A DNA stretch of 64,000 bases. Source: an uncultured Rhodospirillales bacterium (GTDB taxonomy: Bacteria > Pseudomonadota > Alphaproteobacteria > Azospirillales > Azospirillaceae). The notes beneath the pieces were generated by a model that searched no databases, was not told where the DNA came from, and saw only the letters and a program-made list of their open reading frames with translations. Location of the stretch: assembly GCA_903927615.1 (NCBI GenBank), contig CAIYNU010000094.1, forward strand, positions 1-64,000, written 5' to 3'. Made by a program: the position numbers and the translations under genes. Positions 1-9,005 of the stretch are shown here, piece after piece. Numbering within the stretch: the stretch's first letter is position 1; each line of letters starts with the position of its first letter.

Positions 1-141
1 ATCGCAGTGTCCGCCCCCAGGCGCCCCGCGAAACGGCCACACCTGCGCCCACGCCGCCAGCGCCAGCACCACCACACCCACAGCGACCACCCGTCGCCAC
101 CTGCGCCTGAAAAACCACCCAGCACCCCGACATATCAGCAT
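1..141 (-). CDS. Small membrane-anchored protein, cut by the left window edge (phage region)
   Basis: An open frame on the minus strand starts at the ATG ending at 141 and runs off the left edge after 47 codons. A GGGGGT lies about 7 bases upstream of this ATG; another in-frame ATG ends at 147 but has no room for a binding site. The visible part has a basic stretch (RRRWRR) followed by a single hydrophobic helix (VVAVGVVVLALAAWA), a one-pass N-terminal anchor. It follows the scaffold-like phage gene in the same direction. A lysis protein of the Rz type would fit the topology, but the visible part is too short to name it. Confidence 0.35.
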   Translation of the reverse strand, partial: MLICRGAGWFFRRRWRRVVAVGVVVLALAAWAQVWPFRGAPGGGHCD

Positions 142-240
142 AATCATACCCCCGGCACAGAGATATCTTCAGTTGCGTTTTCTCAAGCTACACCCGCCGG
201 ACCGCCAAGACCAAGCCCATCCTGCGGAACCGAGGGCATC

Positions 241-261
241 GCCGGACCCCATGGGTCCGGC
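241..261. repeat. 9-bp perfect inverted repeat downstream of the scaffold-like gene
   Basis: GCCGGACCC and GGGTCCGGC face each other across a 3-base loop, 25 bases after the stop of the minus-strand phage gene. The hairpin could end or attenuate that transcript. No T-run follows on either strand, so a rho-independent terminator is not assured. Confidence 0.4.
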
Positions 262-285
262 AACGCTTATGGTACCGTCCCGGCC

Positions 286-756
286 TTATCGTTTACGGGC
301 GGAAAGCTGGGCCAGACGCTTGGCGATCTCGTCTGGGGTCGCCTTGGTCGCGTCAAACGCCGTTTGCTCCCCGGCCTTCGGCGCCGTGGACGCGCTGCTG
401 GTGCTGGCGGTTGGGAAGAGACTGGGCTTGCTCTCTTTGAGCTGGGCCAGCGCAGCCTCGGTACCATCGACGCCGTCCTTGGTGACGCGCAGCTTGGACC
501 GGTCGATAAGCTTCAGGAAGTCCAGATCACTCAGTCCAAGCTTCAATGCTTCCGCCTTCAGTTCGGAATCGATAATCCGGCTTTTGGCGATATCCGATAA
601 CTCGCCATCGTCGCCCGTTTTCTTGGGTGCGGGCTCCACTCGGTCGGTCGTAGCGTCAGTCTTCTTGTTGCCGCCGAACATGGATTGGATCAAATCCCGA
701 ACCTGGGCCAGGGTCGCGGGCCGGGTATCGTCTTGGCTATTGGTCGTTACAGTCAT
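286..756 (-). CDS. Phage scaffolding-like protein
   Basis: 156 residues from the ATG ending at 756. The longer upstream extension is Arg/Pro-rich and does not look like protein. The middle holds a pattern seen in phage capsid scaffolding proteins: a helical stretch (KAEALKLGLSDLDFLKLID) followed by a segment ending in LKESKPSLFP. The tail is low-complexity Ser/Thr/Ala and then charged and helical, as expected of a protein that binds the capsid shell through its C-terminus. It lies 34 bases after the portal gene, the usual place for a scaffold. A head-assembly role is inferred from pattern and position; no major capsid gene is visible because the window ends. Confidence 0.5.
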   Translation of the reverse strand: MTVTTNSQDDTRPATLAQVRDLIQSMFGGNKKTDATTDRVEPAPKKTGDDGELSDIAKSRIIDSELKAEALKLGLSDLDFLKLIDRSKLRVTKDGVDGTEAALAQLKESKPSLFPTASTSSASTAPKAGEQTAFDATKATPDEIAKRLAQLSARKR

Positions 757-790
757 GACCGGTCTCTCCGATTTTCGGTGTTTACGGGGT

Positions 791-2260
791 TCAGGAACCG
801 ACGGCGGGTGCCGACGGCGTGGTGCCGTCCGATGGGGCCGGGGACGCAACGTCCGTCGCCCGGGCATCGGCAGCGATCCGGGCCAATTCGGCCGGGATAT
901 CTTCAATGTCATAGTCTGGCGCGATGGCCTTGACCGCCGTCTCCCGAGACAAATGGCCGGCCTCGCCCAGGGTCTTGAGTGTGGTGGCGTCAGCCTGCCG
1001 GTCGGACGCCGTGGGCGCGTACCAGTGAGGCCATTTCAGGCTCAGGGGAGCGGTCATCGACAGGGGCCCGACCGGATGGCCGTTTCGGTCCACCAGAGGA
1101 TGCTTTTGGGCGACAGCAACCATCATCCGCAGCAGATCGAGCATGGCGCCTTCGCCATAGGAAATGCGCAGCTTATCAGCGAGCCAAATCAGCGACTGAT
1201 TCATCAGCTCCATGGCCCGGCCGGACTGAGCCGCACTGATCTTGTCGGCGCTGGTGCGGTTACCGCCCACCGTTTCCAGCGCCAACTCCCGCAAGGCCCG
1301 GCAGTAGTCGACCACGGCGTTCGCGGCACTGCCGCCGATTTCCAGCATCCTCGCGTCACCATCCTTGTCGACGACGATGGCATTACCGCCACCTTTGACC
1401 AGCGTGCCGCCGCCCATGGCGGGTTCTTTGATCAACAGGGTGGGGTCCGAGCTGTATTTCAGGCCCCGACCGGCCTGAGACAACTGATAGTCGATCTCGA
1501 TCTGGCTATCGATCGCCACTTCAAAGGTGCAAGCGCCATCAACCTCGTCGCCGCCGGGCAGATTCCGCACCCAAACCATGGGCACAAAACCCAGGCGATG
1601 GGTGACGGTGCGAACGGTGTCGATCTCGGGCTCGGCGGGCGTCCTGCTCACCGGCCAGGGCTGGTACCACGTCTCCGCTTCGGTATCCCAGTCCCGGCGG
1701 AACCAGAAAGTGGTGCGCCAATCCCCTTCCAGGACCGGATAGCCGCGTTCGGCCAGGGCCCGGCCCGGAACCTTGTACTGCTCGCGCACCGACAGCAGGC
1801 GGTCCGGAGCCTCGGGATCGTAGGTGGGCGTCAGGTACAGAGTCGGCAGCGCCTGAATATAGATGCGGTTGCGCAGCAGCCGCAGCCACAGCACCACCGA
1901 CCCCACCGACCCCATCAGCGCCGCCTCCAGCAGGGTGGCGTTGAGCCGGGTATCCTTGACCAACGTGGCCAGGGCCTCCCGGGTGGCGACGTCCGGGCAG
2001 TCGACCATGGGAAAATGGCCTTCGCTGAACAGGAGCGACACCGAATCCGAAACAACAATCCGCGACAGGTTGTAGCGGACCGCCGGGCGGCGCTCCCGGA
2101 TCGGGATGTATTCGCCGCTCTCGGACTTTTCGTCGCCAAAGGCGTAGCGCAATCCGTCATAAAGCCGGCCCTCCAGCACCCGGGTCAGCAGGTCGAGCCG
2201 CCGGGTACGGGGCGGATAGTCGGAATCGGCGGGAATCGCCGCAGAAATGGTACGGAACAT
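791..2260 (-). CDS. Phage portal protein (SPP1 gp6-like)
   Basis: 489 residues; start ATG preceded by GCGAGG at 5 bases. Portal proteins form the dodecameric ring at one capsid vertex through which DNA is packaged and ejected and to which the tail docks. Supporting features are a non-secreted mixed alpha/beta body of portal length, a central segment with acidic and Gly-rich patches, and a C-terminal block (LSRETAVKAIAPDYDIEDI then AELARIAADARA) like that of SPP1-type portals, where helices alternate with acidic stretches. The tail is Ala/Ser/Pro-rich and disordered. It sits between a hub-like tail gene and a scaffold-like gene, all on the minus strand. No terminase gene lies upstream, so this is either a rearranged prophage or a remnant. 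Confidence 0.65.
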   Translation of the reverse strand: MFRTISAAIPADSDYPPRTRRLDLLTRVLEGRLYDGLRYAFGDEKSESGEYIPIRERRPAVRYNLSRIVVSDSVSLLFSEGHFPMVDCPDVATREALATLVKDTRLNATLLEAALMGSVGSVVLWLRLLRNRIYIQALPTLYLTPTYDPEAPDRLLSVREQYKVPGRALAERGYPVLEGDWRTTFWFRRDWDTEAETWYQPWPVSRTPAEPEIDTVRTVTHRLGFVPMVWVRNLPGGDEVDGACTFEVAIDSQIEIDYQLSQAGRGLKYSSDPTLLIKEPAMGGGTLVKGGGNAIVVDKDGDARMLEIGGSAANAVVDYCRALRELALETVGGNRTSADKISAAQSGRAMELMNQSLIWLADKLRISYGEGAMLDLLRMMVAVAQKHPLVDRNGHPVGPLSMTAPLSLKWPHWYAPTASDRQADATTLKTLGEAGHLSRETAVKAIAPDYDIEDIPAELARIAADARATDVASPAPSDGTTPSAPAVGS

Positions 2261-2381
2261 GAGGGCCTCGCAAAAAGGGGGGCTTTAGGCGACCAGTTGT
2301 GTCGCCCCTGGTTGTCGACCCGGCGGTGTGATCCTTGGGAACCCGAAGCAGGACGCCCAAGAACCGGCACCAGGGCGGCTG

Positions 2382-3440
2382 TCACGCCGAAACCGATTGC
2401 GGCGATCCGGAGGTCGCCTGGACCTCCATGGTAAAGCCGCTATCGAAACTCATCCGGCGCCGGATATGATTGATGACGTAGAGTTGATCCCACGCCGTCC
2501 CGGTCCCCTGAAGCCGAACCTGGGTTCGGGGCGTCAGGGTCAGATTGGCGGGTTCCATCCAAGTGATCACCCGCTCCTGCTTGGCGATCTCCAACAACTT
2601 TTGCTGAGCCAGTTGCTGCGCCTGGTCTTGTTTCAGTCCGGGTTCACGGAACGTATAGGTGCGGGGCGAACCACCGCCCGCTCCGCTTTTTTTCCCCTGG
2701 GCCTGGGCGGTGATGGTCTGCCCCTGCATGGAATTCCACGAGATCACCTTCACCGTCATGTCCGACGCCAGAGGCAGCGATCGTTGGCAGTGGAGCGTCA
2801 CCACCGTGCCGTAGGCCATTCGGCCGGTGGCCGATGGAACATACCTGACCACGTAAGGTTCGGCGTTCGAGGCCCCGGGAGGTTGAAAATACAAAGTATT
2901 TCCCGAGACAAACAGATCAAATCCAGCGTTTTCGGCCAGATAGGTCAACACCGACCACTCGGTTTGTTCACAGGTAAGCTTGGCATATTCCTGTTGATCC
3001 CGTTGTCCCACCCGAGTCTGGATCGGTGTCACCTGAGCGTTCAAGCCATGATTGGTGGCGAATTGCGTGACGATGTCGCTGGCACTGTGATCGGGAAATT
3101 TCTCGGTGGTCCGCGCCTCCAGGAACAGCGCGGTCTTATCACGGCCGGAAAGGTGAATCTCACCGGTCACACCATTGATCGAGACATGATCGGCATCACC
3201 CAAGATCAAACTGGTGCTGGGATCGCCGTACAGGCCGGCAAAGATTTGGACGGTAATCGGGACCTGGCTCGCCCAGAATGACAAGTCAAGTCCCGGCGGC
3301 ATTCCCGCCAACGCCAACGAACAGTCCCAAGTATCGGCAGCAAAATGATTGTTATTTTCGACTTCAAAAGACAGCAGCGGCACCTTGGTGCCATTGATGG
3401 TGGCGACGCAGGTCGGCCGCCGGATCGGGTCAGAAGCCAT
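2382..3440 (-). CDS. Phage tail hub / late control gene D-like protein
   Basis: 352 residues from the ATG ending at 3440, with GGAGGAGAG just upstream; the longer frame runs back through a terminator and is rejected. The body resembles the gpD / T4 gp27 hub family: an N-terminal beta-rich part setting up a local coordinate frame (GTKVPLLSFEVENNNHF), a segment on sensing or binding (GEIHLSGRDKTALFLEARTT), the typical region on diffusely defined loops (SASDIVTQFATNHG, WSVLTYLAENAGFDLFVSG) and a C-terminal stretch with paired glutamines (QDQAQQLAQQKLLEIAK). Hub proteins form the trimeric core of the baseplate. A hub gene directly upstream of a portal gene is not the usual late-operon order. Confidence 0.6.
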   Translation of the reverse strand: MASDPIRRPTCVATINGTKVPLLSFEVENNNHFAADTWDCSLALAGMPPGLDLSFWASQVPITVQIFAGLYGDPSTSLILGDADHVSINGVTGEIHLSGRDKTALFLEARTTEKFPDHSASDIVTQFATNHGLNAQVTPIQTRVGQRDQQEYAKLTCEQTEWSVLTYLAENAGFDLFVSGNTLYFQPPGASNAEPYVVRYVPSATGRMAYGTVVTLHCQRSLPLASDMTVKVISWNSMQGQTITAQAQGKKSGAGGGSPRTYTFREPGLKQDQAQQLAQQKLLEIAKQERVITWMEPANLTLTPRTQVRLQGTGTAWDQLYVINHIRRRMSFDSGFTMEVQATSGSPQSVSA

Positions 3441-3506
3441 GAGGTCTCTCCTCCCTGACGACAACAACGGAAGCGTTCCCGGCGGCGGCCTTCGGACACC
3501 GGGCGC

Positions 3507-3537
3507 AAAAAAAAGACGCCGCGGCAAGCCGGGCGTC
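3507..3537 (-). terminator. Rho-independent terminator reading leftward
   Basis: On the minus strand a GC-rich hairpin (GACGCC at one base, GGCGTC at the other, bases 3515-3537) is followed by eight T (A-run 3507-3514 on the plus strand). It separates the CorA-side transcript from the phage genes, so the hub gene should have its own promoter within 3441-3506. Confidence 0.65.
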
Positions 3538-3710
3538 CCAAACACAAAAAAACCCGGCGCGGTCTCCCGCTCCAGGCGCCAATGTCCACGTGCCACGCAC
3601 TTCTGGTCGCGACCACGTCCCACGTCTCGCGACGATGCCTATTTGTATTCGTTAGCGCGCCAAGAGGTCAAGCCGAAAAAGTCGTCGCCCCGAAAATTCT
3701 CGTTCGCCCC

Positions 3711-3757
3711 CTGCCGCCCCCTGCCGCCCCCTGCCGCCCCCGGGCTGAACGGTTCAG
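3711..3757. repeat. Three tandem CTGCCGCCCC units followed by a CTGAAC/GTTCAG palindrome
   Basis: The 10-base unit ctgccgcccc occurs three times in perfect tandem at 3711-3740. Four bases later CTGAAC-G-GTTCAG (3745-3757) forms a perfect palindrome around one base. Such a palindrome could be a regulator site or a dispersed chromosomal repeat; no partner copy was noticed in the window. Confidence 0.5.
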
Positions 3758-3942
3758 GATCATTTCAGCATCTCCCTACCCTGCGGCCCCGCCCCACGGT
3801 CGGTCAGGACGGCGGCGCCGGATTGAGTCTCGGGGCACAGGCCCCCCAGCACTGATGACCAGGAGCGAGGGGGTAAGGTCGGTACTGAAATTGCTGGCAC
3901 TCGGCGGTTCCAGAAGCGCCGGCACGAACGCCACCAGACCCA

Positions 3943-3993
3943 CCGCAAAAACAAACTGGCGCACGAGCGCCCCGCCCGCCCGCGTTTTTGCGG
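3943..3993. repeat. 10-bp inverted repeat with 31-base GC-rich spacer
   Basis: CCGCAAAAAC (3943-3952) is matched by GTTTTTGCGG (3984-3993). It lies 46 bases after the stop of the minus-strand corA-like gene, so it may be a 3-prime end structure for that transcript. The spacer is too long for a classic terminator. Confidence 0.4.
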
Positions 3994-4039
3994 CCGGTTC
4001 GGCTAGGTTCCAGACTCTGCAACCTGAGCGGTGTTCGCG

Positions 4040-5047
4040 CTAACGATCCCGACGGTTCCGTAACATCATGTACCGAAGCAGAGCCGCAGTAACGACGCCA
4101 ACAAAGACAATAATCGAACTCGACGCGATGGAACCCCAGCCATCGGGACTCGTTAAAGGTAAGCCGGATGTATTCATGCCAAAATAGCCGGTAATAAAAG
4201 TCATAGGCAACATAATTACAGTGACAATCGACAGGACGAACAAATTATTATTAGTCTCCTCGGCAATCATCGCGGCATATTCATCCTGAAGCACCTTAGT
4301 GCGTTCCTGGGCGGAGCGAATATCGTTGATGAGCGAACCAACCTCATCCGCCACTTGACGGAAGAATGCCTGCTCGTCTTCCGTGACCCACGCCGGCAAC
4401 CGCGCCGTCAGTTGGGTGATGCCGTGAAACTCGGGGACAATTCGGCGGTGCATGACCACCGCCTCCCGGCGCAAACCAGCCAGATACGTACGCAAACCGT
4501 TGGTGTGGCCCGCCAGCATCTTGTCCTCGGCCTTGTCGATCTCGACCCTCAGATTGACCACCCGCTTCCTGAAGGTACTGACAATCTGGTCAAATAATTG
4601 TAGAAACAAATTGACGCTAGACAACGGGGCAAAATCGCCATCGATCATCTTCATCAGGCGATCGGTACAAAGCATCGGCCAGCGTCGAATAGTAATCATC
4701 TGCCCACGATCGACCCAAATCGCGATCAGGCCGGCATTGTCGCGCTGGCTTTCGGTCTGCCCCAAGATGACGTCGTTCAGCGACAGCAAGAATCCCTGGC
4801 CGGTGGACACCACATGGTAATGGGGGTCGGCGTCCAGCATCGCATCAATCGCCGCTTCGGGAAGGCACGACGAGGTTTCCAGCCAGCGCCGGGCGGGTTG
4901 CATCGCAAGATTCAGATGCAACCAACGAAATTGACCATCCTCCCCGGTCGGCGCATTCTGGGCATCGACCCACTTAAGGCGTTGCCCACGCTGTTCCGGC
5001 AAAAAGGTGTAGCCTGCAATCAGGCCGGCATTCGAATCATCCAGCAT
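4040..5047 (-). CDS. zntB: CorA/ZntB-family divalent metal ion transporter
   Basis: 335 residues from the ATG ending at 5047 (GGGACG upstream); an extension to 5095 is open but lacks a binding site. The family forms pentameric channels in the inner membrane. The N-terminal two thirds is a cytoplasmic alpha/beta domain; a long helix runs through the segment around residues 160-250. Two membrane helices close the protein (LFVSIVTVIMLPMTFITGYF-like, then SIIVFVGVVTAALL). The signature YFGMN is at about residues 288-292, followed by TSGLP, with a basic C-terminal tail (RNRRDR). The overall pattern is closer to ZntB than to Mg-specific CorA, but the transported ion cannot be read from sequence. 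The membrane half is more AT-rich than neighbouring genes. Confidence 0.85.
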   Translation of the reverse strand: MLDDSNAGLIAGYTFLPEQRGQRLKWVDAQNAPTGEDGQFRWLHLNLAMQPARRWLETSSCLPEAAIDAMLDADPHYHVVSTGQGFLLSLNDVILGQTESQRDNAGLIAIWVDRGQMITIRRWPMLCTDRLMKMIDGDFAPLSSVNLFLQLFDQIVSTFRKRVVNLRVEIDKAEDKMLAGHTNGLRTYLAGLRREAVVMHRRIVPEFHGITQLTARLPAWVTEDEQAFFRQVADEVGSLINDIRSAQERTKVLQDEYAAMIAEETNNNLFVLSIVTVIMLPMTFITGYFGMNTSGLPLTSPDGWGSIASSSIIVFVGVVTAALLRYMMLRNRRDR

Positions 5048-5166
5048 CAGAACGTCCCGTCTTGTGCAGTTCGTTTGGCCGCGCATCCTGCCCAACGGCC
5101 TATAGCAATGTAGTGATATGTCTTCGGTGAAGTTCCGGCAACGTGGGCAAGACGAGGCCGCCGCCT

Positions 5167-6552
5167 CTAAAAATCCGCCGGAGCCTCGACGCCCGAGCGG
5201 CCCAGTTGCTCGGCCAGAAGAGCCTTAAGCCGCACCAAGCCCGCGTCCGTAAAGGCTTCGGCGCGCGCCACCAGGACGTCCTGGGTGTTGGAGGCCCGCA
5301 GCAACCACCAGCCGTCGGGCGTGTTGACCCGAACACCGTCGATGTCGATCACCGCCACACCAGCTTCGCGAAGGCGGCTCCTGACCTCGTTCACCACCGC
5401 GAATTTGCGCTCTTCGCTCACCTGAAACCGAATCTCCGGCGTGTTGATCACCGCCGGCAAGCGATCGCGCAACTCGGCCAGCGTCACCCCGGCATGAGAG
5501 ACCAGCGCCAGCAGCCGCACGGCGCAATAAAGGGCATCATCGAAACCATACCACTTATCAGCGAAGAAAATATGACCGCTCATCTCGCCCGCCAAGGGCG
5601 AGCCGGTCTCGGCCATCTTGGCCTTAAGCAACGAGTGGCCGGTCTTCCACATCAGCGGCTGGCCGCCCAGCCGCGCCACCTCGTCAAACAGCGTCTGACT
5701 GGCCTTCACGTCAGCGATGATGGTGGCGCCGGGATGGCTCTTGAGCACCACGGCAGCGTACAACGCCAGAAGCTGGTCGCCCCAAACGATGCGCCCCAGA
5801 TGATCGATGGCGCCGATCCGGTCGCCGTCGCCGTCGAAGCCGATCCCCAGGTCGCACCCCTGCTCCGCCACCAAGCGTTGAAGGTCCACCAGATTCTCAG
5901 CCACCGTCGGATCGGGATGGTGATTCGGAAAGGTCCCGTCGATGTCGTCGAACAACAGCACATGCTCGCCGGGCAATCGCGCGGTCAGCCGGCGTAGAAT
6001 TTCGCCGGTGGCACCGTTACCGGCGTCCCAAGCCACCTTAAGCGGACGCGGACCATCATAGTCCCGCAACAACCGCTCGACATAGGCTTGGCGAACGTCA
6101 ATCTCCACCGCCTCACCGACACCGGTCACATAATCGGCGGCGGCGGTGGCGACGCCCAAATCCAGAATCGCCTGACCATAGAACGGCCCTTTCCCCAGCA
6201 TCATCTTGATGCCGTTATAATGGGGCGGATTATGGGACCCGGTGATCATCAGCCCGGCATCGGCTTCGCGTTCGCGGGTGGCGTAATACAGCATGGGCGT
6301 CGGCCCCAGGCCGATCCGCTCGACGGTCAGGCCGCAGGCCACCAGACCGCCAACCAGGGCCGCTTCCAGGTCGGGCGAGCTGATCCGACCGTCATAGCCG
6401 ACACACACCCGCCTCCCGCCCTGGCGCACGACCAGCGTCCCAAAGGCGCGGCCGAGCGCCCGGAGGTCGGCCGAACTCAGGGTTTCCCCAACCACCCCGC
6501 GAATATCGTATTCGCGCAGAATGGTGGGGTGGAAACGGTGCGCTTCGGTCAT
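5167..6552 (-). CDS. manB: Phosphomannomutase / phosphoglucomutase
   Basis: 461 residues; the ATG ending at 6552 has GAGG at a good distance, better than the upstream ATG at 6576. It interconverts hexose 6- and 1-phosphates through a phosphoserine enzyme. The catalytic serine loop TGSHNP lies at 104-109, the Mg-binding DGDGD at 240-244, and the sugar-binding loop GEMSGH at about 322-327; the C-terminal phosphate-binding domain follows ([15 protein letters not shown]). These are the four domains of the bacterial PMM/PGM group (AlgC type). The next genes encode UDP-glucose dehydrogenase and UTP-glucose-1-phosphate uridylyltransferase, so it likely feeds UDP-glucose and GDP-mannose for surface polysaccharide. 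Whether mannose or glucose phosphate is preferred is not visible. Confidence 0.9.
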   Translation of the reverse strand: MTEAHRFHPTILREYDIRGVVGETLSSADLRALGRAFGTLVVRQGGRRVCVGYDGRISSPDLEAALVGGLVACGLTVERIGLGPTPMLYYATREREADAGLMITGSHNPPHYNGIKMMLGKGPFYGQAILDLGVATAAADYVTGVGEAVEIDVRQAYVERLLRDYDGPRPLKVAWDAGNGATGEILRRLTARLPGEHVLLFDDIDGTFPNHHPDPTVAENLVDLQRLVAEQGCDLGIGFDGDGDRIGAIDHLGRIVWGDQLLALYAAVVLKSHPGATIIADVKASQTLFDEVARLGGQPLMWKTGHSLLKAKMAETGSPLAGEMSGHIFFADKWYGFDDALYCAVRLLALVSHAGVTLAELRDRLPAVINTPEIRFQVSEERKFAVVNEVRSRLREAGVAVIDIDGVRVNTPDGWWLLRASNTQDVLVARAEAFTDAGLVRLKALLAEQLGRSGVEAPADF

Positions 6553-6562
6553 CCTTGATCCT

Positions 6563-7900
6563 CTATTGATCGGCATCGGCCGCGGTCAGGCGCCGGCCCG
6601 GGCGCCCGATCGACGAATATTCGAACCCGGCCGCGGCCATGTCCCCCGGGCTGTAAACGTTCCGCAGGTCCACGATCACGTTACCCCGCATCAAGCGGCG
6701 CATACGGCCCAGGTCCAACGCCCGGAACTCGTTCCATTCGGTGAGCAGCGCCATCGCATCGGCCCCGGTCAGAGCGTCGGCCGCATCCTGGCACCAGTGA
6801 ACCCCGGGCAACAACCGTGCCGCTTCGGTCATGCCCTCGGGATCGTAGGCCCGCACCGTCGCGCCTGCGGCCAGCAACGCCGGCAGGATGTCCAGGGACG
6901 GGCTGTCGCGCATGTCGTCGGTGTTCGGCTTGAAGGTCACGCCCAGCACCGCGATGGTCCGCCCGGCCACCGAACCGCCGCACGCGGCGATGATCCGTTC
7001 GGCCATCTGCTTCTTGCGTCGATCATTGATCTGGACCACGGTTTCAACAATCCGCACCGGCGAGCCCGCATCCTGGGCGGTCCGCACCAAAGCCAGCGTG
7101 TCCTTGGGAAAGCACGATCCGCCGTAGCCGGGCCCAGGATGAAGAAATTTCTTGCCGATCCGACCGTCCAGGCCAATGCCACGCGCCACGTCATGAACAT
7201 CGGCGCCGACCCGCTCACAGAGATCCGCCATTTCGTTGATGAACGTGATCTTCGTGGCCAGAAAAGCGTTGGCCGCATATTTGATCAGCTCGGCAGTTTC
7301 CAGCGCGGTCATCACGATCGGCGTTTCGATCAGATACAACGGCCGATACAGACGTCGCAGTATTTCCCGCGCCCGCTCGGACTCGGTGCCGATCACCACC
7401 CGGTCGGGGCGCATGAAATCACCAATGGCCGAGCCCTCGCGCAGAAATTCAGGGTTGGAGGCCACGTCGAAGTCGGCGTCGGGACGAACTTTCCGGATGA
7501 TGCGCTCGACCTCCCGGCCGGTCCCGACCGGAACCGTCGACTTGGTCACGACCACGGTATAGCCGTCCAGACCGCGCGCCAATTCCTCGGCAGCGCCAAA
7601 GACATAGCTGAGGTCAGCGTAGCCGTCGCCCCGTCGGGACGGTGTCCCCACCGCGATAAACACCGCGTCGGCCCCGGCGACCGCCGATTTCAAATCCAGA
7701 GAAAATGACAAGCGGCCGGCGTGAACGTTTTTCTGGACCAGATCGTCCAGTCCCGGTTCGAAGATCGGAATCTCCCCGTTGCTCAGCCGGGCGATCTTCT
7801 CAGCGTCCTTGTCAACACAAACCGTGGTACCGCCGAATTCGGAAAAACAGGCACCGGACACCAGCCCGACATACCCGGTTCCGATCATGGCAATGCGCAT
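6563..7900 (-). CDS. ugd: UDP-glucose 6-dehydrogenase
   Basis: 445 residues, full length. It oxidises UDP-glucose to UDP-glucuronate in two NAD+-dependent steps in the cytosol. The N-terminal Rossmann motif GTGYVG is at 7-12; [11 protein letters not shown] follows at about 119-128; the catalytic cysteine is C263 in [10 protein letters not shown]; the C-terminal NAD/UDP-binding domain begins with [21 protein letters not shown]. The gene ends 10 bases before the mutase gene starts and follows galU, making a galU-ugd-manB cluster that takes hexose phosphate to UDP-glucuronate for capsule, exopolysaccharide or LPS. Confidence 0.95.
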   Translation of the reverse strand: MRIAMIGTGYVGLVSGACFSEFGGTTVCVDKDAEKIARLSNGEIPIFEPGLDDLVQKNVHAGRLSFSLDLKSAVAGADAVFIAVGTPSRRGDGYADLSYVFGAAEELARGLDGYTVVVTKSTVPVGTGREVERIIRKVRPDADFDVASNPEFLREGSAIGDFMRPDRVVIGTESERAREILRRLYRPLYLIETPIVMTALETAELIKYAANAFLATKITFINEMADLCERVGADVHDVARGIGLDGRIGKKFLHPGPGYGGSCFPKDTLALVRTAQDAGSPVRIVETVVQINDRRKKQMAERIIAACGGSVAGRTIAVLGVTFKPNTDDMRDSPSLDILPALLAAGATVRAYDPEGMTEAARLLPGVHWCQDAADALTGADAMALLTEWNEFRALDLGRMRRLMRGNVIVDLRNVYSPGDMAAAGFEYSSIGRPGRRLTAADADQ

Positions 7901-7989
7901 CTCGCCCTCTCTCCGCTTACTGGCAACGTCTCGATACCCAGCCGGCCATGCCCTGCACGTCCAACGACAAGGCGTCTCCGAAGGAACCC

Positions 7990-8862
7990 TTAGGACGTAT
8001 ACTTGATCAGGACCCGGCGAACATTGTCGGCCATGTCCGGGCGTGTCAGGGCATGGGCAATGGTCGCCTCCAGGAAACCGACTTTGCCGCCGCAGTCAAA
8101 GCGGGTCCCTTCGAAATGCAAGCCATGAAACGGCTGAACGCCGACCAGCTTCGCCATGGCATCAGTCAATTGGATTTCATTCCCGGCGCCGCGCTCGTGA
8201 CGCGATAAATGATCCATGACCTCTGGCTGCAAAATGTAACGGCCAATAATCGACAGGGTCGACGGCGCGTCGGCCGGCGCCGGCTTCTCGACCAGCCCTT
8301 CGACCGTCACCAACCGGCCATCATCGGTGCCAACCTTGAGGATACCGTAGCGGTTGGTGTGCTCACGCGGCACATTCTCAACCGCAACAATGTTGCCGCC
8401 GACTTCGTTATAGGCTTCGACCATCTGCTTCAGGCACGGCGTCTTCGACAGCACGTAATCGTCGGGTAAAATAATCGCAAAGGGGTCACGACCAACCACG
8501 GCGCGCGCGCACCACACCGCATGCCCCAACCCTAGCGGTTGTTGCTGCCGAGTGTAGAACAGCTTTCCGGGCGCGATTTCGGTCTGACGAACCGCGTCCA
8601 TACCCTCGGTGTTATGTTTGGCCTCGAGAAACCGGTTCAGTTCGGCGTCCGAATCGAAGTGATCTTCGATCGCACGCTTGCCACCACCGGTGACGAACAC
8701 GAACTCTTCGATACCCGCCTCGCGGGCCTCTTCCACCGCATGCTGAAGCAACGGCTTATCCACCAGCGGGAGCATTTCCTTGGGGATGGCTTTGGTCGCG
8801 GGCAGGAAGCGCGTTCCGAGTCCGGCTACCGGAAATACGGCCTTAAGTACGGGTTTTTTCAT
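7990..8862 (-). CDS. galU: UTP-glucose-1-phosphate uridylyltransferase
   Basis: 290 residues from the ATG ending at 8862 (GACGAG upstream); the longer frame to 8955 adds an unrelated-looking leader. The enzyme makes UDP-glucose from glucose-1-phosphate and UTP. The nucleotide-binding signature AGLGTRFLPATKAIPKEML is at about residues 13-31, followed by the VDKPLLQHAVEEA helix; later come the GLGHAVWCAR segment, the sugar-binding VEKPAP stretch and IGRYIL. These are standard for bacterial GalU. It is first in the galU-ugd-manB cluster. Confidence 0.95.
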   Translation of the reverse strand: MKKPVLKAVFPVAGLGTRFLPATKAIPKEMLPLVDKPLLQHAVEEAREAGIEEFVFVTGGGKRAIEDHFDSDAELNRFLEAKHNTEGMDAVRQTEIAPGKLFYTRQQQPLGLGHAVWCARAVVGRDPFAIILPDDYVLSKTPCLKQMVEAYNEVGGNIVAVENVPREHTNRYGILKVGTDDGRLVTVEGLVEKPAPADAPSTLSIIGRYILQPEVMDHLSRHERGAGNEIQLTDAMAKLVGVQPFHGLHFEGTRFDCGGKVGFLEATIAHALTRPDMADNVRRVLIKYTS

Positions 8863-9005
8863 GGATATCTCGTCAGGAAAAAACGTGCGGCGGCCTTCGA
8901 CAACATTTGCATCACCACTGTGCGCAGCGGCCCAGACCATGGCGCTTATTGCCATAGCTTCCCGTACATGCGCAACCCCCTCACACCGAACCGACGCGAT
9001 CCCGG

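Larger units (their letters stand above)
3441..4039. other. Intergenic region between phage cluster and corA-like gene
   Basis: About 600 bases without a convincing gene. It contains the leftward terminator at 3507-3537, a tandem repeat and palindrome at 3711-3757, and a long inverted repeat at 3943-3993. A minus-strand GTG frame (3776-3964, 62 residues, starting with a signal-like hydrophobic stretch) is possible, but its second half is Arg/Pro-rich and nothing independent supports it. Confidence 0.5.

Noticed and set aside
173-2434. Long rightward frame of 753 codons opposite the phage genes
   Set aside because: It lies antisense to the portal and scaffold-like genes, is Arg/Gly/Gln/His-rich and has no family pattern; a high-GC shadow.
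3776-3964. Small leftward GTG gene with signal-like start
   Set aside because: Short, with an Arg/Pro-rich end, and overlapping two other open frames; not enough support.
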